The notes under the pieces: generated by a model | What the model was told of the DNA's origin: nothing | Seen by the model: the letters and a program-made list of their open reading frames with translations, nothing else | The model's database searches: none | Assembly (NCBI GenBank): GCA_023142175.1 | Contig: JAGLJX010000029.1 | Location: 1 to 5,685, forward strand | DNA length: 5,685 nt | Direction: 5' to 3' | Source of the DNA: Emcibacter sp. | Lineage (GTDB): Bacteria > Pseudomonadota > Alphaproteobacteria > Sphingomonadales > Emcibacteraceae | Translations under genes and position numbers: made by a program | In this document: piece by piece, positions 1-5,685 of the stretch | Layout of the letters: every line of letters starts with the position of its first letter | Numbering within the stretch: the stretch's first letter is position 1

Positions 1-2
1 TC

Positions 3-434
3 TTCATTTATAATTCCAATCGGAATATTATTCGGGATAATATGTTGGCAGGTTGTGACATAGGGGTGCAATTTACTGCTGGATCTGAAAAAAATGATAT
101 CACGGGTAATGCCTTTATAGATAACCGGATGCAGGTCAAATATGTGGGTACGCGCTGGCTGGAATGGTCTAGTGAAGGTCGGGGAAATTATTGGAGCGAT
201 AATACGGCCTTTGATATGGACGGGGATGGGATCTCTGATAATATATATCGGCCCAACGACCTGACCGATCAGATTTTATGGCGTTATCCGTCGGCAAAAC
301 TATTGATGAACAGTCCGGCTGTACTGCTGTTGAAATGGGCACAGTCAGCCTTTCCCGCTCTGCATCCCGGCGGCGTGATCGATAGCGCCCCCTTAATGAA
401 AATACCGCAGAATATGGTATATGCCAATGAATAA
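3..434 (+). CDS. nosD: NosD, periplasmic copper-maturation protein of N2O reductase (3' part only)
   Basis: This is the C-terminal 143 residues of NosD; the reading frame is open to the left edge, so the start lies outside the window. NosD is a periplasmic right-handed beta-helix protein that works with the NosFY ABC machine and NosL to build the copper site of nitrous oxide reductase. The first 50 or so residues show the Asn-rich, short-strand pattern of beta-helix repeats (NSNRNIIRDN, then NDITGNAFIDNR). The family's C-terminal block follows: GRGNYWSD, an Asp-rich DMDGDGISD loop, YRPNDLTDQILWRYPSAK, then LMNSPAVLLLKWAQ and PGGVIDSAPLM. The end looks intact, stopping at TAA inside the start of nosF. 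Being followed by nosF, nosY, nosL and nosX confirms the assignment. Identification is from recalled family sequence and gene order, with no search run. Confidence 0.95.
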   Translation, partial: FIYNSNRNIIRDNMLAGCDIGVQFTAGSEKNDITGNAFIDNRMQVKYVGTRWLEWSSEGRGNYWSDNTAFDMDGDGISDNIYRPNDLTDQILWRYPSAKLLMNSPAVLLLKWAQSAFPALHPGGVIDSAPLMKIPQNMVYANE

Positions 435-1332
435 TATAACGCTCACATCTGTCTCAAAGCACTATGGTAAAACCAAAGCGGTAAACACAATGGGCCTTAC
501 GGTTGCCACAGGCGAATGCCTTGCCCTTGTGGGTCATAACGGGGCGGGAAAAAGTACGCTGATCAAAATGGTTCTGGGTCTGGTAAGGCCCACGGCTGGA
601 ACGGCGAAGGTTATGGGCTATGACCCTATGGCGACGGATTTTAACAGGGTACGGCAGGATATTGGCTTCCTGCCCGAACAGGTATTGTTCCAGAATAACA
701 TGACAGGTCGGGAAACGCTGGCGTTTTATGCTCAGCTAAAGGGAGCATCCTTAAGCGGTCTGAATGATTTATTTAACCGTGTGGACCTATATAAGGCGGC
801 AGATCACCGCATTTCAACTTATTCCAAGGGCATGCGGCAAAGGCTGGGGTTGGCTCAGGCTTTAATAGGGCAGCCCAAGCTGTTGATATTGGATGAACCG
901 ACAACGGGCCTTGATCCGGCATCCCGTCAGAATGTTTACAGTATCATTGATGATATGAAGCGCGGCGGAACGACCATATTAATCTCGTCTCATGCCCTGA
1001 CAGAACTGGACAGCCGTATTGACAGGGTGGCTATTCTGAAACAGGGCAATCTTGTGGCCCTGGGCTCTATTGCAGAATTACGCCAGAATATCGGGCTCGC
1101 GTCAGAAATCAAAATTCATGCGCCGGATAGTTCAATGGAACTTTTGGCTCAGCATTTTGGTGACAAGTGTTTTGTCAATGGCGTTGCTCATTTTTCCTGT
1201 CCTGCTGATGAGAAAATTGCACTTATCAGGGAACTGATGGATTTGAATATTTCCCTTGCCGATATTGAGGTGAAAGACCCCAGCTTGGAACAGATTTTTC
1301 TGGCCCTGACGGAGGGACAGACCAATGAATAG
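427..1332 (+). CDS. nosF: NosF, ATP-binding subunit of the Nos maturation ABC transporter
   Basis: NosF is the cytoplasmic ATPase that powers the NosDFY complex needed for maturation of N2O reductase. Numbered from the ATG at 427 (301 aa), the ABC hallmarks are all present: Walker A GHNGAGKST at 36-44 (Lys42), Q-loop region FLPEQ near 81-85, the signature variant YSKGMRQ at 132-138, Walker B LLILDE at 152-157 and the H-loop His189. YSKGM in place of LSGGQ is common in ABC-2 type ATPases. Another in-frame ATG at 421 would add Met-Pro. Neither start has a clear Shine-Dalgarno. I prefer 427 because it gives an 8-nt ATGAATAA overlap with nosD, mirroring the nosF/nosY junction. The roughly 80-residue tail after the nucleotide-binding domain is normal for the family. 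No key residue is missing, so the ATPase should be active. Confidence 0.95.
   Translation: MNNITLTSVSKHYGKTKAVNTMGLTVATGECLALVGHNGAGKSTLIKMVLGLVRPTAGTAKVMGYDPMATDFNRVRQDIGFLPEQVLFQNNMTGRETLAFYAQLKGASLSGLNDLFNRVDLYKAADHRISTYSKGMRQRLGLAQALIGQPKLLILDEPTTGLDPASRQNVYSIIDDMKRGGTTILISSHALTELDSRIDRVAILKQGNLVALGSIAELRQNIGLASEIKIHAPDSSMELLAQHFGDKCFVNGVAHFSCPADEKIALIRELMDLNISLADIEVKDPSLEQIFLALTEGQTNE
1311..1315 (+). promoter_or_regulatory. Ribosome binding site of nosY
   Basis: GGAGG lies 9 nt before the ATG at 1325, inside the last codons of nosF. It supports that ATG as the nosY start. Confidence 0.8.
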
Positions 1333-2155
1333 ACTATGGACACTTATAACTAAAGAAGTCCGCGATGGTTATCGGAACCGCTGGGTGATCATGATCACGC
1401 TGATTATGACGACCCTCGCCCTTATCTTAAGCTTTCTGGGCAGTGCGCCCACGGGAACCACAAGCGTCAGCCCTCTGGCGGTAACCGTGGTCAGCCTGTC
1501 GTCTTTAAGTATATTTTTCATTCCACTTATTGCTCTGTTACTCGCCTATGATAGTGTGGTCGGGGAAGCGGAGCGCGGAACCCTAACCTTGCTGCTGACC
1601 CATCCGGTTAGCCGAACCGAGGTGATACTAGGTAAATTCATCGGCCATCTGTTTCTGCTGACCATTGCCATTGTGGTTGGTTACGGGGTCGCGGGGCTTA
1701 CTATTTCTCTCACCGGAGAGACAAATTTTGCGGATCAGGAATGGAAAAGCTTTATCCGTCTATTGCTATCCTCTGTCCTGTTGGGAGCTATATTCTTAAG
1801 CATAGGATATATGGTCAGTGCGTGGGTGCGCGAGCGGGGCACGGCTGCGGCCATGGCTATTGGCATCTGGCTGTTGTTCGTCCTGCTTTATGATATGGGT
1901 TTGCTGGCTTTGCTGGCCTCAGGTGATAGCGGGATCAATGGGGAGCTGGTAAAATGGCTTATGCTGATAAACCCTACCGACAGCTACCGTATGTTTAACC
2001 TGACCTCCAGCAGCGATACGGCCCTGTTATCGGGTATGGCGGGGTTAAGTTCTGAGCATCGGGTGTCGGACGCCAGCCTGATTCTGATTATGATGTCATG
2101 GGTAATCGCACCGCTTGTGACGGCCTGTGCCATTTTCAAAAGGAGACAGTTGTGA
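1325..2155 (+). CDS. nosY: NosY, membrane permease subunit of the Nos maturation ABC transporter
   Basis: NosY is the inner-membrane partner of NosF and dimerises to form the transmembrane part of the NosDFY machine. The 276-aa product has six clear hydrophobic segments, at about 20-41, 54-78, 104-129, 143-167, 173-198 and 250-270, as expected for an ABC-2 type permease of this size. Family wording includes GEAERGTLTLLLTHPVSR after TM2 (80-97) and the INPTDSYRMFNL stretch (215-226) before the last segment. The N-terminal MNRLWTLITKEVRDGYRNRW is a typical amphipathic coupling region. The start ATG overlaps the nosF stop by 8 nt and is preceded by a good GGAGG, so it is likely translated efficiently. 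The gene ends in TTGTGA, whose GTG is the nosL start. No defects were seen. Confidence 0.95.
   Translation: MNRLWTLITKEVRDGYRNRWVIMITLIMTTLALILSFLGSAPTGTTSVSPLAVTVVSLSSLSIFFIPLIALLLAYDSVVGEAERGTLTLLLTHPVSRTEVILGKFIGHLFLLTIAIVVGYGVAGLTISLTGETNFADQEWKSFIRLLLSSVLLGAIFLSIGYMVSAWVRERGTAAAMAIGIWLLFVLLYDMGLLALLASGDSGINGELVKWLMLINPTDSYRMFNLTSSSDTALLSGMAGLSSEHRVSDASLILIMMSWVIAPLVTACAIFKRRQL
2141..2145 (+). promoter_or_regulatory. Ribosome binding site of nosL, fixing a GTG start
   Basis: AGGAG lies 6 nt before the GTG at 2152, within the last codons of nosY. Correct spacing, together with the lipoprotein signal that follows directly, decides in favour of GTG at 2152. It argues against the longer reading from the ATG at 2098, which lies inside the last transmembrane segment of NosY. 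Confidence 0.85.
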
Positions 2156-2658
2156 GATATATATTATACATGGGCCTGTTCCTTCTCGTTGGATGTCAGG
2201 AGGATATCAAAATACCCGATCCGGCGCAGATCACCCGTGAGGCAGAGGGCCATTACTGCAATATGATTGTGATTGATCATCCGGGGCCAAAGGCGCATAT
2301 ATTTGAAAAGGGGCAGGGTCAGGCTATCTGGTTTACCTCGGTGCGCGATGCGCTGGCCTATAAGATTTTACCCGGTGAGGCACAGCAGATTCTGGCCATT
2401 TATGTTCATGATATGGGGCGGGCGACAAGTTGGGACAAGCCACAGGATCAGGGTATCTGGATCAAGGCGGAACAGGCCATTTATGTCATTAATAGCCGCA
2501 AGCGCGGCGGCATGGGGGCCAAGGAAACCATCCCCTTTGGCACTAGAGAAAAGGCCGATCAATTTGTCCATGAATTTGGCGGTCTGGTTGTGCTTTATAC
2601 AGATATTCCCCCGGATTATATACTGGGTGACAGCGACGAATATGACCACGCAACTTAA
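2152..2658 (+). CDS. nosL: NosL, Cu(I) chaperone lipoprotein for N2O reductase
   Basis: NosL is a membrane-anchored periplasmic copper chaperone that supplies Cu(I) for assembly of the CuZ cluster in NosZ, docking on the NosDFY complex. With the GTG start the product is 168 aa, normal for the family. Residues 1-15 form a short lipoprotein signal ending in the lipobox LVGC, so Cys15 should be lipidated and exported. Further on is the copper-binding block HYCNMIVIDHPGPKAHIF (34-51), with Cys36 and Met38 as probable ligands. The rest matches alphaproteobacterial NosL as I recall it: WFTSVRDALAY, IYVHDMG, the GGMGAKETIPFG segment and a C-terminal FGGLVVLYTDIP. The GTG overlaps the nosY stop by 4 nt (GTGA), and the gene's end overlaps nosX by 17 nt. 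The methionine at the sixth codon after the start would truncate the signal and is unlikely to be the true start. Confidence 0.93.
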   Translation: MRYILYMGLFLLVGCQEDIKIPDPAQITREAEGHYCNMIVIDHPGPKAHIFEKGQGQAIWFTSVRDALAYKILPGEAQQILAIYVHDMGRATSWDKPQDQGIWIKAEQAIYVINSRKRGGMGAKETIPFGTREKADQFVHEFGGLVVLYTDIPPDYILGDSDEYDHAT

Positions 2659-3643
2659 CAGGCGGCGGTTTATTTCAATCAGCGCCGCCGCTATGGGCAT
2701 GGGGCTATGTGACCCGACTTATGCCGCCCCGCCCGCCCTTATCCGTTGGCAGGGAGCCGCTCTTGGCGCCAGAGCCGAGATAAAGCTCTATAGCAATAAT
2801 CCGGCCCAAGCAGGGGCTATATTTGGCCGTTGCCAGCGCGAGATTAATCGTCTGGAAAATATTTTCAGTCTTTATGTTGAGAATTCCGCCATAAGTCGCC
2901 TGAACAGGGACGGGGTTCTGGATAATCCGGATATCGAATTTCTGGATTTGCTGTCGCGCTGTCTGTCATGCTATCAGATCACGGACGGGGCTTTTGATGT
3001 GACAATTCAGCCGTTATGGAATCTCTATACCGATCATTTTTCGCACAAGCGCGCGGATGCCGCCGGACCATCAGATGATAAGATCAGAGCAGTGCTGAAA
3101 AGGGTCGGGTCTGATAAAATTATTCTGGATAGTCGGCGTATATCTTTCGCAAAGCCCCATATGGGAATTTCCCTCAATGGTGTTGCGCAGGGCTATATCA
3201 CGGATCGGGTGGCAAAGATTTTGAAGACTGCCGGTTTCACAAATATTCTGGTTCATATGGGTGAGACTTACGCCATAGGTCAGCACGCGGACGGACGGCA
3301 ATGGACGGCGGGCATATCTTCGCCCCTGAAAGATGATAAAACCCTGCTCAAAATTCCGCTGGATCATCAGGCCCTCGCAACCTCCGGCGGCTACGGCAGC
3401 CCCTTCTCAGATCAAAGCCGCCTGCATCATCTGCTTGATCCCAAAACGGGCCGCAGCGCCAACCATCACGGCGCGGTGTCCGTGGTGGCAAAGGATGCGA
3501 CAACGGCTGATATGCTGTCCACGGCTTTCTATGTGATGGCTTTTGACAAACTGGCGCAAGTATGGGCGAAATATCCCCAGCTTGAACGGGCAATATTTGT
3601 TGATCCGTCGGGAAAAATTACTGATCTCACGTCACCGCTTTAG
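2642..3643 (+). CDS. nosX: NosX, ApbE-family FMN transferase for the NosR flavoprotein
   Basis: NosX is the nos-specific ApbE homologue. The family moves FMN from FAD to a Thr or Ser of a target protein, here expected to be the periplasmic FMN domain of NosR. The ATG at 2642 gives 333 aa beginning with a Tat signal: twin arginines in NRRRFIS (6-12), a short Ala/Met-rich core and a cleavage region near TYAA (26-29). ApbE landmarks follow in order: TDGAFDVTIQPL (114-125), ISLNGVAQGYITD (176-188), NILVHMGETYAIG (201-213), ATSGGYGSPF (246-255), HHLLDPKTGR (262-271) and the Mg-binding-type TTADMLSTAF (287-296). The LNGVAQGY and HMGE wording is the NosX variant rather than generic ApbE. The frame stays open upstream to 2273, but that part is antisense-like overlap with nosL and lacks a signal peptide. 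It is the last gene of the operon. Confidence 0.93.
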   Translation: MTTQLNRRRFISISAAAMGMGLCDPTYAAPPALIRWQGAALGARAEIKLYSNNPAQAGAIFGRCQREINRLENIFSLYVENSAISRLNRDGVLDNPDIEFLDLLSRCLSCYQITDGAFDVTIQPLWNLYTDHFSHKRADAAGPSDDKIRAVLKRVGSDKIILDSRRISFAKPHMGISLNGVAQGYITDRVAKILKTAGFTNILVHMGETYAIGQHADGRQWTAGISSPLKDDKTLLKIPLDHQALATSGGYGSPFSDQSRLHHLLDPKTGRSANHHGAVSVVAKDATTADMLSTAFYVMAFDKLAQVWAKYPQLERAIFVDPSGKITDLTSPL

Positions 3644-4633
3644 GGTATCAGATGGCGATTCGCCGTAAACTTTCTTATAGGATACGGAAAAGCGACCAAG
3701 CTGGCTGAAACCCCATTTAAGGGCGATGTCGGTAACGCTTCTTTCCGGGCCGGATGCGCGCAGCTCCTCCCGTACTTTTTCAAGGCGCAGCTGAAGCACA
3801 TATTTCATGGGTGTTGTGCCACGGAAGCTACGGAAACCTTCAAATATGGACCGTTGGCTGACACCGGTAATTTTCACCAGATCATCAATGGACATATGTT
3901 TTTTCAGATGACCATTGATATAGTCTTCGGCCAGCTTTACATGTTTCGGTGCCGCCTGAATTTCCTGTGCCAATAGCGCATCCATATAATTATGGTTGAA
4001 GGAATACAGTAAGTTCGTCAACAGGTGACGTTCCATATCCTCCAGAATATGGCGGGACCGCCATGGGTCCATACCATTGTCAAGATCGCTGGCAAGATGT
4101 TTGATTTGCCGCCACCAGTCATGGGCTGGTTTATTATCCGCCGAGATGCACTGGTCAAACAGGATCGGCTTGTCTATGGGCCGCATCAGCAACCGGGACA
4201 GACGCATTTCCATAGCTTCCGCCCGAACCTGAACCATTAATTTCTTACAGTCCTTGTTCCAGAGCATCTTGGTATAGTCAGTGGGATTAATGGCTGATGA
4301 CATACCGACCGTTGTGGTGAAATCTTCATTTCCGGTAGTTATCTGCGCTGCCCCCTCAACGGGAAGCTGGAACAGGAAGAACCGGTCCAGAAAGCCCGGC
4401 TCAACGCTGATGTCTGAACCATATTGCATATAATTGAGAGACACAGACGACAGGTGGGCGCGATTATGGCACGCGTCCAGCGGCCCTGAATGACTTGGTT
4501 TCAGGGTGTGGTCACAATAGACCTTGCTGACGATTTCCCTTGCCTCATCTGCATCACTAGTTTGAAACAGACTATATTTTTCTAGTGGCTTATTCATATA
4601 ATGCTCACAATCAACAGTGACGGACTGTAGCAT
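3632..4633 (-). CDS. AraC-family transcriptional regulator
   Basis: A 333-aa DNA-binding regulator, probably cytoplasmic. The C-terminal third is a standard AraC/XylS domain with two helix-turn-helix units: about 247-268 (MSIDDLVKITGVSQRSIFEG), followed by the FRGTTPMKYVLQLRLEKVRE linker helix, and about 299-326 (SVTDIALKWGFSQLGRFS, ending YGESP). Residues 80-220 resemble the cupin-like ligand/dimerisation domain found in the AraC_binding_2 group (NtdR/FeaR/AndR-type regulators), which often sense aromatic or amine-type compounds. That ligand link is family knowledge, not seen here. The chosen ATG has GAAAGG 9 nt upstream; a later Met (residue 13) is possible. The gene lies 49 nt downstream of the AhpD-like gene on the same strand, so it may be co-transcribed with the receptor and regulate that group. 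Its stop overlaps the end of nosX. Confidence 0.9.
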   Translation of the reverse strand: MLQSVTVDCEHYMNKPLEKYSLFQTSDADEAREIVSKVYCDHTLKPSHSGPLDACHNRAHLSSVSLNYMQYGSDISVEPGFLDRFFLFQLPVEGAAQITTGNEDFTTTVGMSSAINPTDYTKMLWNKDCKKLMVQVRAEAMEMRLSRLLMRPIDKPILFDQCISADNKPAHDWWRQIKHLASDLDNGMDPWRSRHILEDMERHLLTNLLYSFNHNYMDALLAQEIQAAPKHVKLAEDYINGHLKKHMSIDDLVKITGVSQRSIFEGFRSFRGTTPMKYVLQLRLEKVREELRASGPERSVTDIALKWGFSQLGRFSVSYKKVYGESPSDTLKR

Positions 4634-4642
4634 AGATTTTTA

Positions 4643-4648
4643 CCTTTC
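4643..4648 (-). promoter_or_regulatory. Ribosome binding site of the AraC-family regulator gene
   Basis: Read on the minus strand this is GAAAGG, 9 nt before the ATG at 4633. It supports the longer of the two possible starts. Confidence 0.6.
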
Positions 4649-4682
4649 GCGAATCGGAAATATATTGATGATGCTTCCTTGT

Positions 4683-5270
4683 CTATTTATCATTTTTAGG
4701 TGAATACCCAAAGCCGACCTGTCGCCATATATCTCGGTAATCATAATCGGTTTGTAGCGATAAATTAAGACGATTATAGGAGGCAAAATCACTTACCAGA
4801 TTGACAAGTTGCACTATCCCCTTATCTGTCAGGCCGATATGTCTCAATTCTTCAACCTCATCGTCGGTTATATCATGCATCTCTTTGTTAGTGCGGAGGG
4901 CAAAATTGATTATTTTTTTTAATCTCTCGTCCAGAATGATATCAACCCCGCTTTCAAGAAAGCTTTTGGTATAATCCTCATCCGTTTTCATGCCGTAATT
5001 CAATATGGTGCAAAAGGCCGCCGTGCAGTATGAACAGCTATTCGCCTTTGATACGGCTATGCCCACATGTTGAATTTCATTCAGGGATAATTCCCCAAAC
5101 TGCCACAAAACTTTTGTAGCAGCTAGCTTGGCTTTAAAGAATTCGGGAAAATTCATTTCTATGAAGAAATGGTTGGGTACGGAACCTTCCATTTCCGTGA
5201 CCCATTCACATATTCCCTGAATCTCTTCGTCGTTGCTTTGTCTGGGGTCAACCAGTTCTACACGTGCCAT
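4683..5270 (-). CDS. AhpD-like / carboxymuconolactone decarboxylase-family protein
   Basis: A 195-aa, mostly alpha-helical protein of the CMD/AhpD fold, close in layout to the 'peroxidase-related' branch. The diagnostic stretch is LSLNEIQHVGIAVSKANSCS, which runs into YCTAAF (61-86) and carries the redox CxxC at Cys79 and Cys82. In AhpD this motif is normally ExxxAVSxxNxCxYCxxAH. Here the relay Glu 12 residues before the first Cys reads Gln67, and the His after the CxxC reads Phe86. Thiol chemistry is therefore possible, but classical alkylhydroperoxidase activity is doubtful. There is no signal peptide, so it is cytoplasmic. The ATG sits 5 nt after the stop of the receptor gene without a recognisable Shine-Dalgarno, suggesting coupled translation. 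The substrate is unknown; carboxymuconolactone decarboxylation is not implied. Confidence 0.85.
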   Translation of the reverse strand: MARVELVDPRQSNDEEIQGICEWVTEMEGSVPNHFFIEMNFPEFFKAKLAATKVLWQFGELSLNEIQHVGIAVSKANSCSYCTAAFCTILNYGMKTDEDYTKSFLESGVDIILDERLKKIINFALRTNKEMHDITDDEVEELRHIGLTDKGIVQLVNLVSDFASYNRLNLSLQTDYDYRDIWRQVGFGYSPKNDK

Positions 5271-5275
5271 GATGA

Positions 5276-5685
5276 TTAAAAGTTAAAGCGTGCAGTCACA
5301 TACCATTGACGACCTCTGTCGAATAATCCTTCATAAGACTGGAAAGCATCGCCGATAATACCGGTATGCAGGTATTTCTCATCGGTAAGGTTCTTCACAC
5401 CGCCAATCAGGGATATATTTTCTTCCGCATTTTCCCATGTCAGGCTGGCATTAAGCAGGTTATAGCCCCCTTGGTGAATTTGCGGCGTATTGAAAGCATC
5501 ATTATCGAATTCTGAACGATATGACCAGTCTACACGCGGAATTATGGTGCCATTATTACCAAGGGAAATCTCTTTAGAAACCGCAGCGCTTAAGGTCCAT
5601 TCGGATACCCGGTCAAGATTGTTATTTATATCGACCAGAGTTTCCGTGAAATCAAGTTCATCGTAACCGGCATCGAGATAACCCA
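5276..5685 (-). CDS. TonB-dependent outer membrane receptor (3' end only)
   Basis: The frame is open from the right edge of the window to a TAA at 5276-5278, giving the last 136 residues. These show the alternating aromatic/polar beta-strand pattern of a TonB-dependent receptor barrel: a start near GYLDAGYDEL, a strand SEWTLSAAVSKEI, then TIIPRVDWSYRSEF, GGYNLLNASLTW, the well-known VKNLTDEKYL turn, and a terminal RGRQWYVTARFNF ending in the Phe that outer membrane barrels need for assembly. Such receptors import siderophores, metal chelates, vitamins or carbohydrates across the outer membrane using TonB energy. The plug domain and substrate loops are outside the window, so the substrate cannot be named. 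The style (FDRGRQWY...) resembles receptors abundant in sphingomonads and related Alphaproteobacteria. The gene is first in the minus-strand group as far as visible. Confidence 0.9.
   Translation of the reverse strand, partial: GYLDAGYDELDFTETLVDINNNLDRVSEWTLSAAVSKEISLGNNGTIIPRVDWSYRSEFDNDAFNTPQIHQGGYNLLNASLTWENAEENISLIGGVKNLTDEKYLHTGIIGDAFQSYEGLFDRGRQWYVTARFNF

Noticed and set aside
2098..2151. Longer nosL start at ATG 2098
   Set aside because: It lies in the coding sequence of the last NosY transmembrane segment and lacks a ribosome site. The GTG at 2152 has AGGAG and gives a proper lipoprotein signal.
2273..2641. Upstream extension of the nosX reading frame to an ATG at 2273
   Set aside because: This part overlaps nosL in another frame, has Arg/Pro-rich non-family sequence, and would bury the Tat signal that begins at 2642.
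3071..3593. Open frames on the minus strand and in another + frame within nosX
   Set aside because: They lie fully inside nosX, show no domain or signal, and have the composition of a shadow frame.
3652..3666. Small inverted repeat GGCG-att-CGCC just after the nosX stop, as a possible terminator
   Set aside because: The core stem is only 4 bp (6 with a wobble pair), the loop is 3 nt, and there is no T-run on either strand. It also lies inside the regulator coding sequence.
4025..4240. Plus-strand open frame of 71 codons within the AraC gene
   Set aside because: No ribosome site or recognisable family; it is antisense to a well-supported AraC coding region.
4646..4653. Palindrome TTCGCGAA upstream of the AraC regulator gene, as an operator
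   Set aside because: Eight bases is too short to claim. It abuts the ribosome site, AraC-type proteins usually bind direct repeats, and no second copy was noticed in the gap.
4634..4682. Promoter or FNR-type box in the 49-nt gap before the regulator gene
   Set aside because: No TTGAT-N4-ATCAA pattern and no convincing -35/-10 pair. The gap is short enough for simple read-through from the upstream gene.

Overview
The window holds the 3' part of a nitrous oxide reductase maturation operon on the + strand (nosD end, nosF, nosY, nosL, nosX; about 1-3643). It converges on a minus-strand gene group made of a TonB-dependent receptor 3' end, an AhpD/carboxymuconolactone-decarboxylase-like protein and an AraC-family regulator (about 5685 down to 3632). 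Coding density is close to total; the only gaps are 49 nt and 5 nt, both in the minus-strand group.

Organism: a Gram-negative denitrifier or N2O respirer, shown by a TonB-dependent outer membrane receptor, a lipoprotein NosL and a Tat-signal NosX. The gene order DFYLX with a terminal nosX is typical of clade I (Tat-exported NosZ) nos clusters of Alpha- and Betaproteobacteria. The NosL and NosX wording looks alphaproteobacterial to me, and base composition appears moderate rather than GC-rich. The genus cannot be fixed from this window. nosR and nosZ would be expected just upstream, outside the window.

How the nos genes work together: NosF (ATPase) and NosY (permease) form an ABC-type machine that acts with periplasmic NosD. 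NosL is an outward-facing lipoprotein that hands Cu(I) to this complex for assembly of the CuZ site of N2O reductase. NosX is an ApbE-like flavin transferase that serves the FMN site of NosR, the electron donor system. All five genes overlap end to start (8 or 14, 8, 4 and 17 nt), which points to translational coupling and one transcript.

Minus-strand group: the receptor ends 5 nt before the AhpD-like gene, which ends 49 nt before the AraC-type regulator. They look like one transcription unit of unknown substrate. The AhpD-like protein keeps the CxxC but appears to have lost the usual Glu and His of the AhpD proton relay. The regulator gene and nosX overlap tail to tail by 12 nt, with no recognisable terminator between them. 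I see no mobile element, CRISPR array, RNA gene or clearly new system here; the least explained part is the minus-strand trio.
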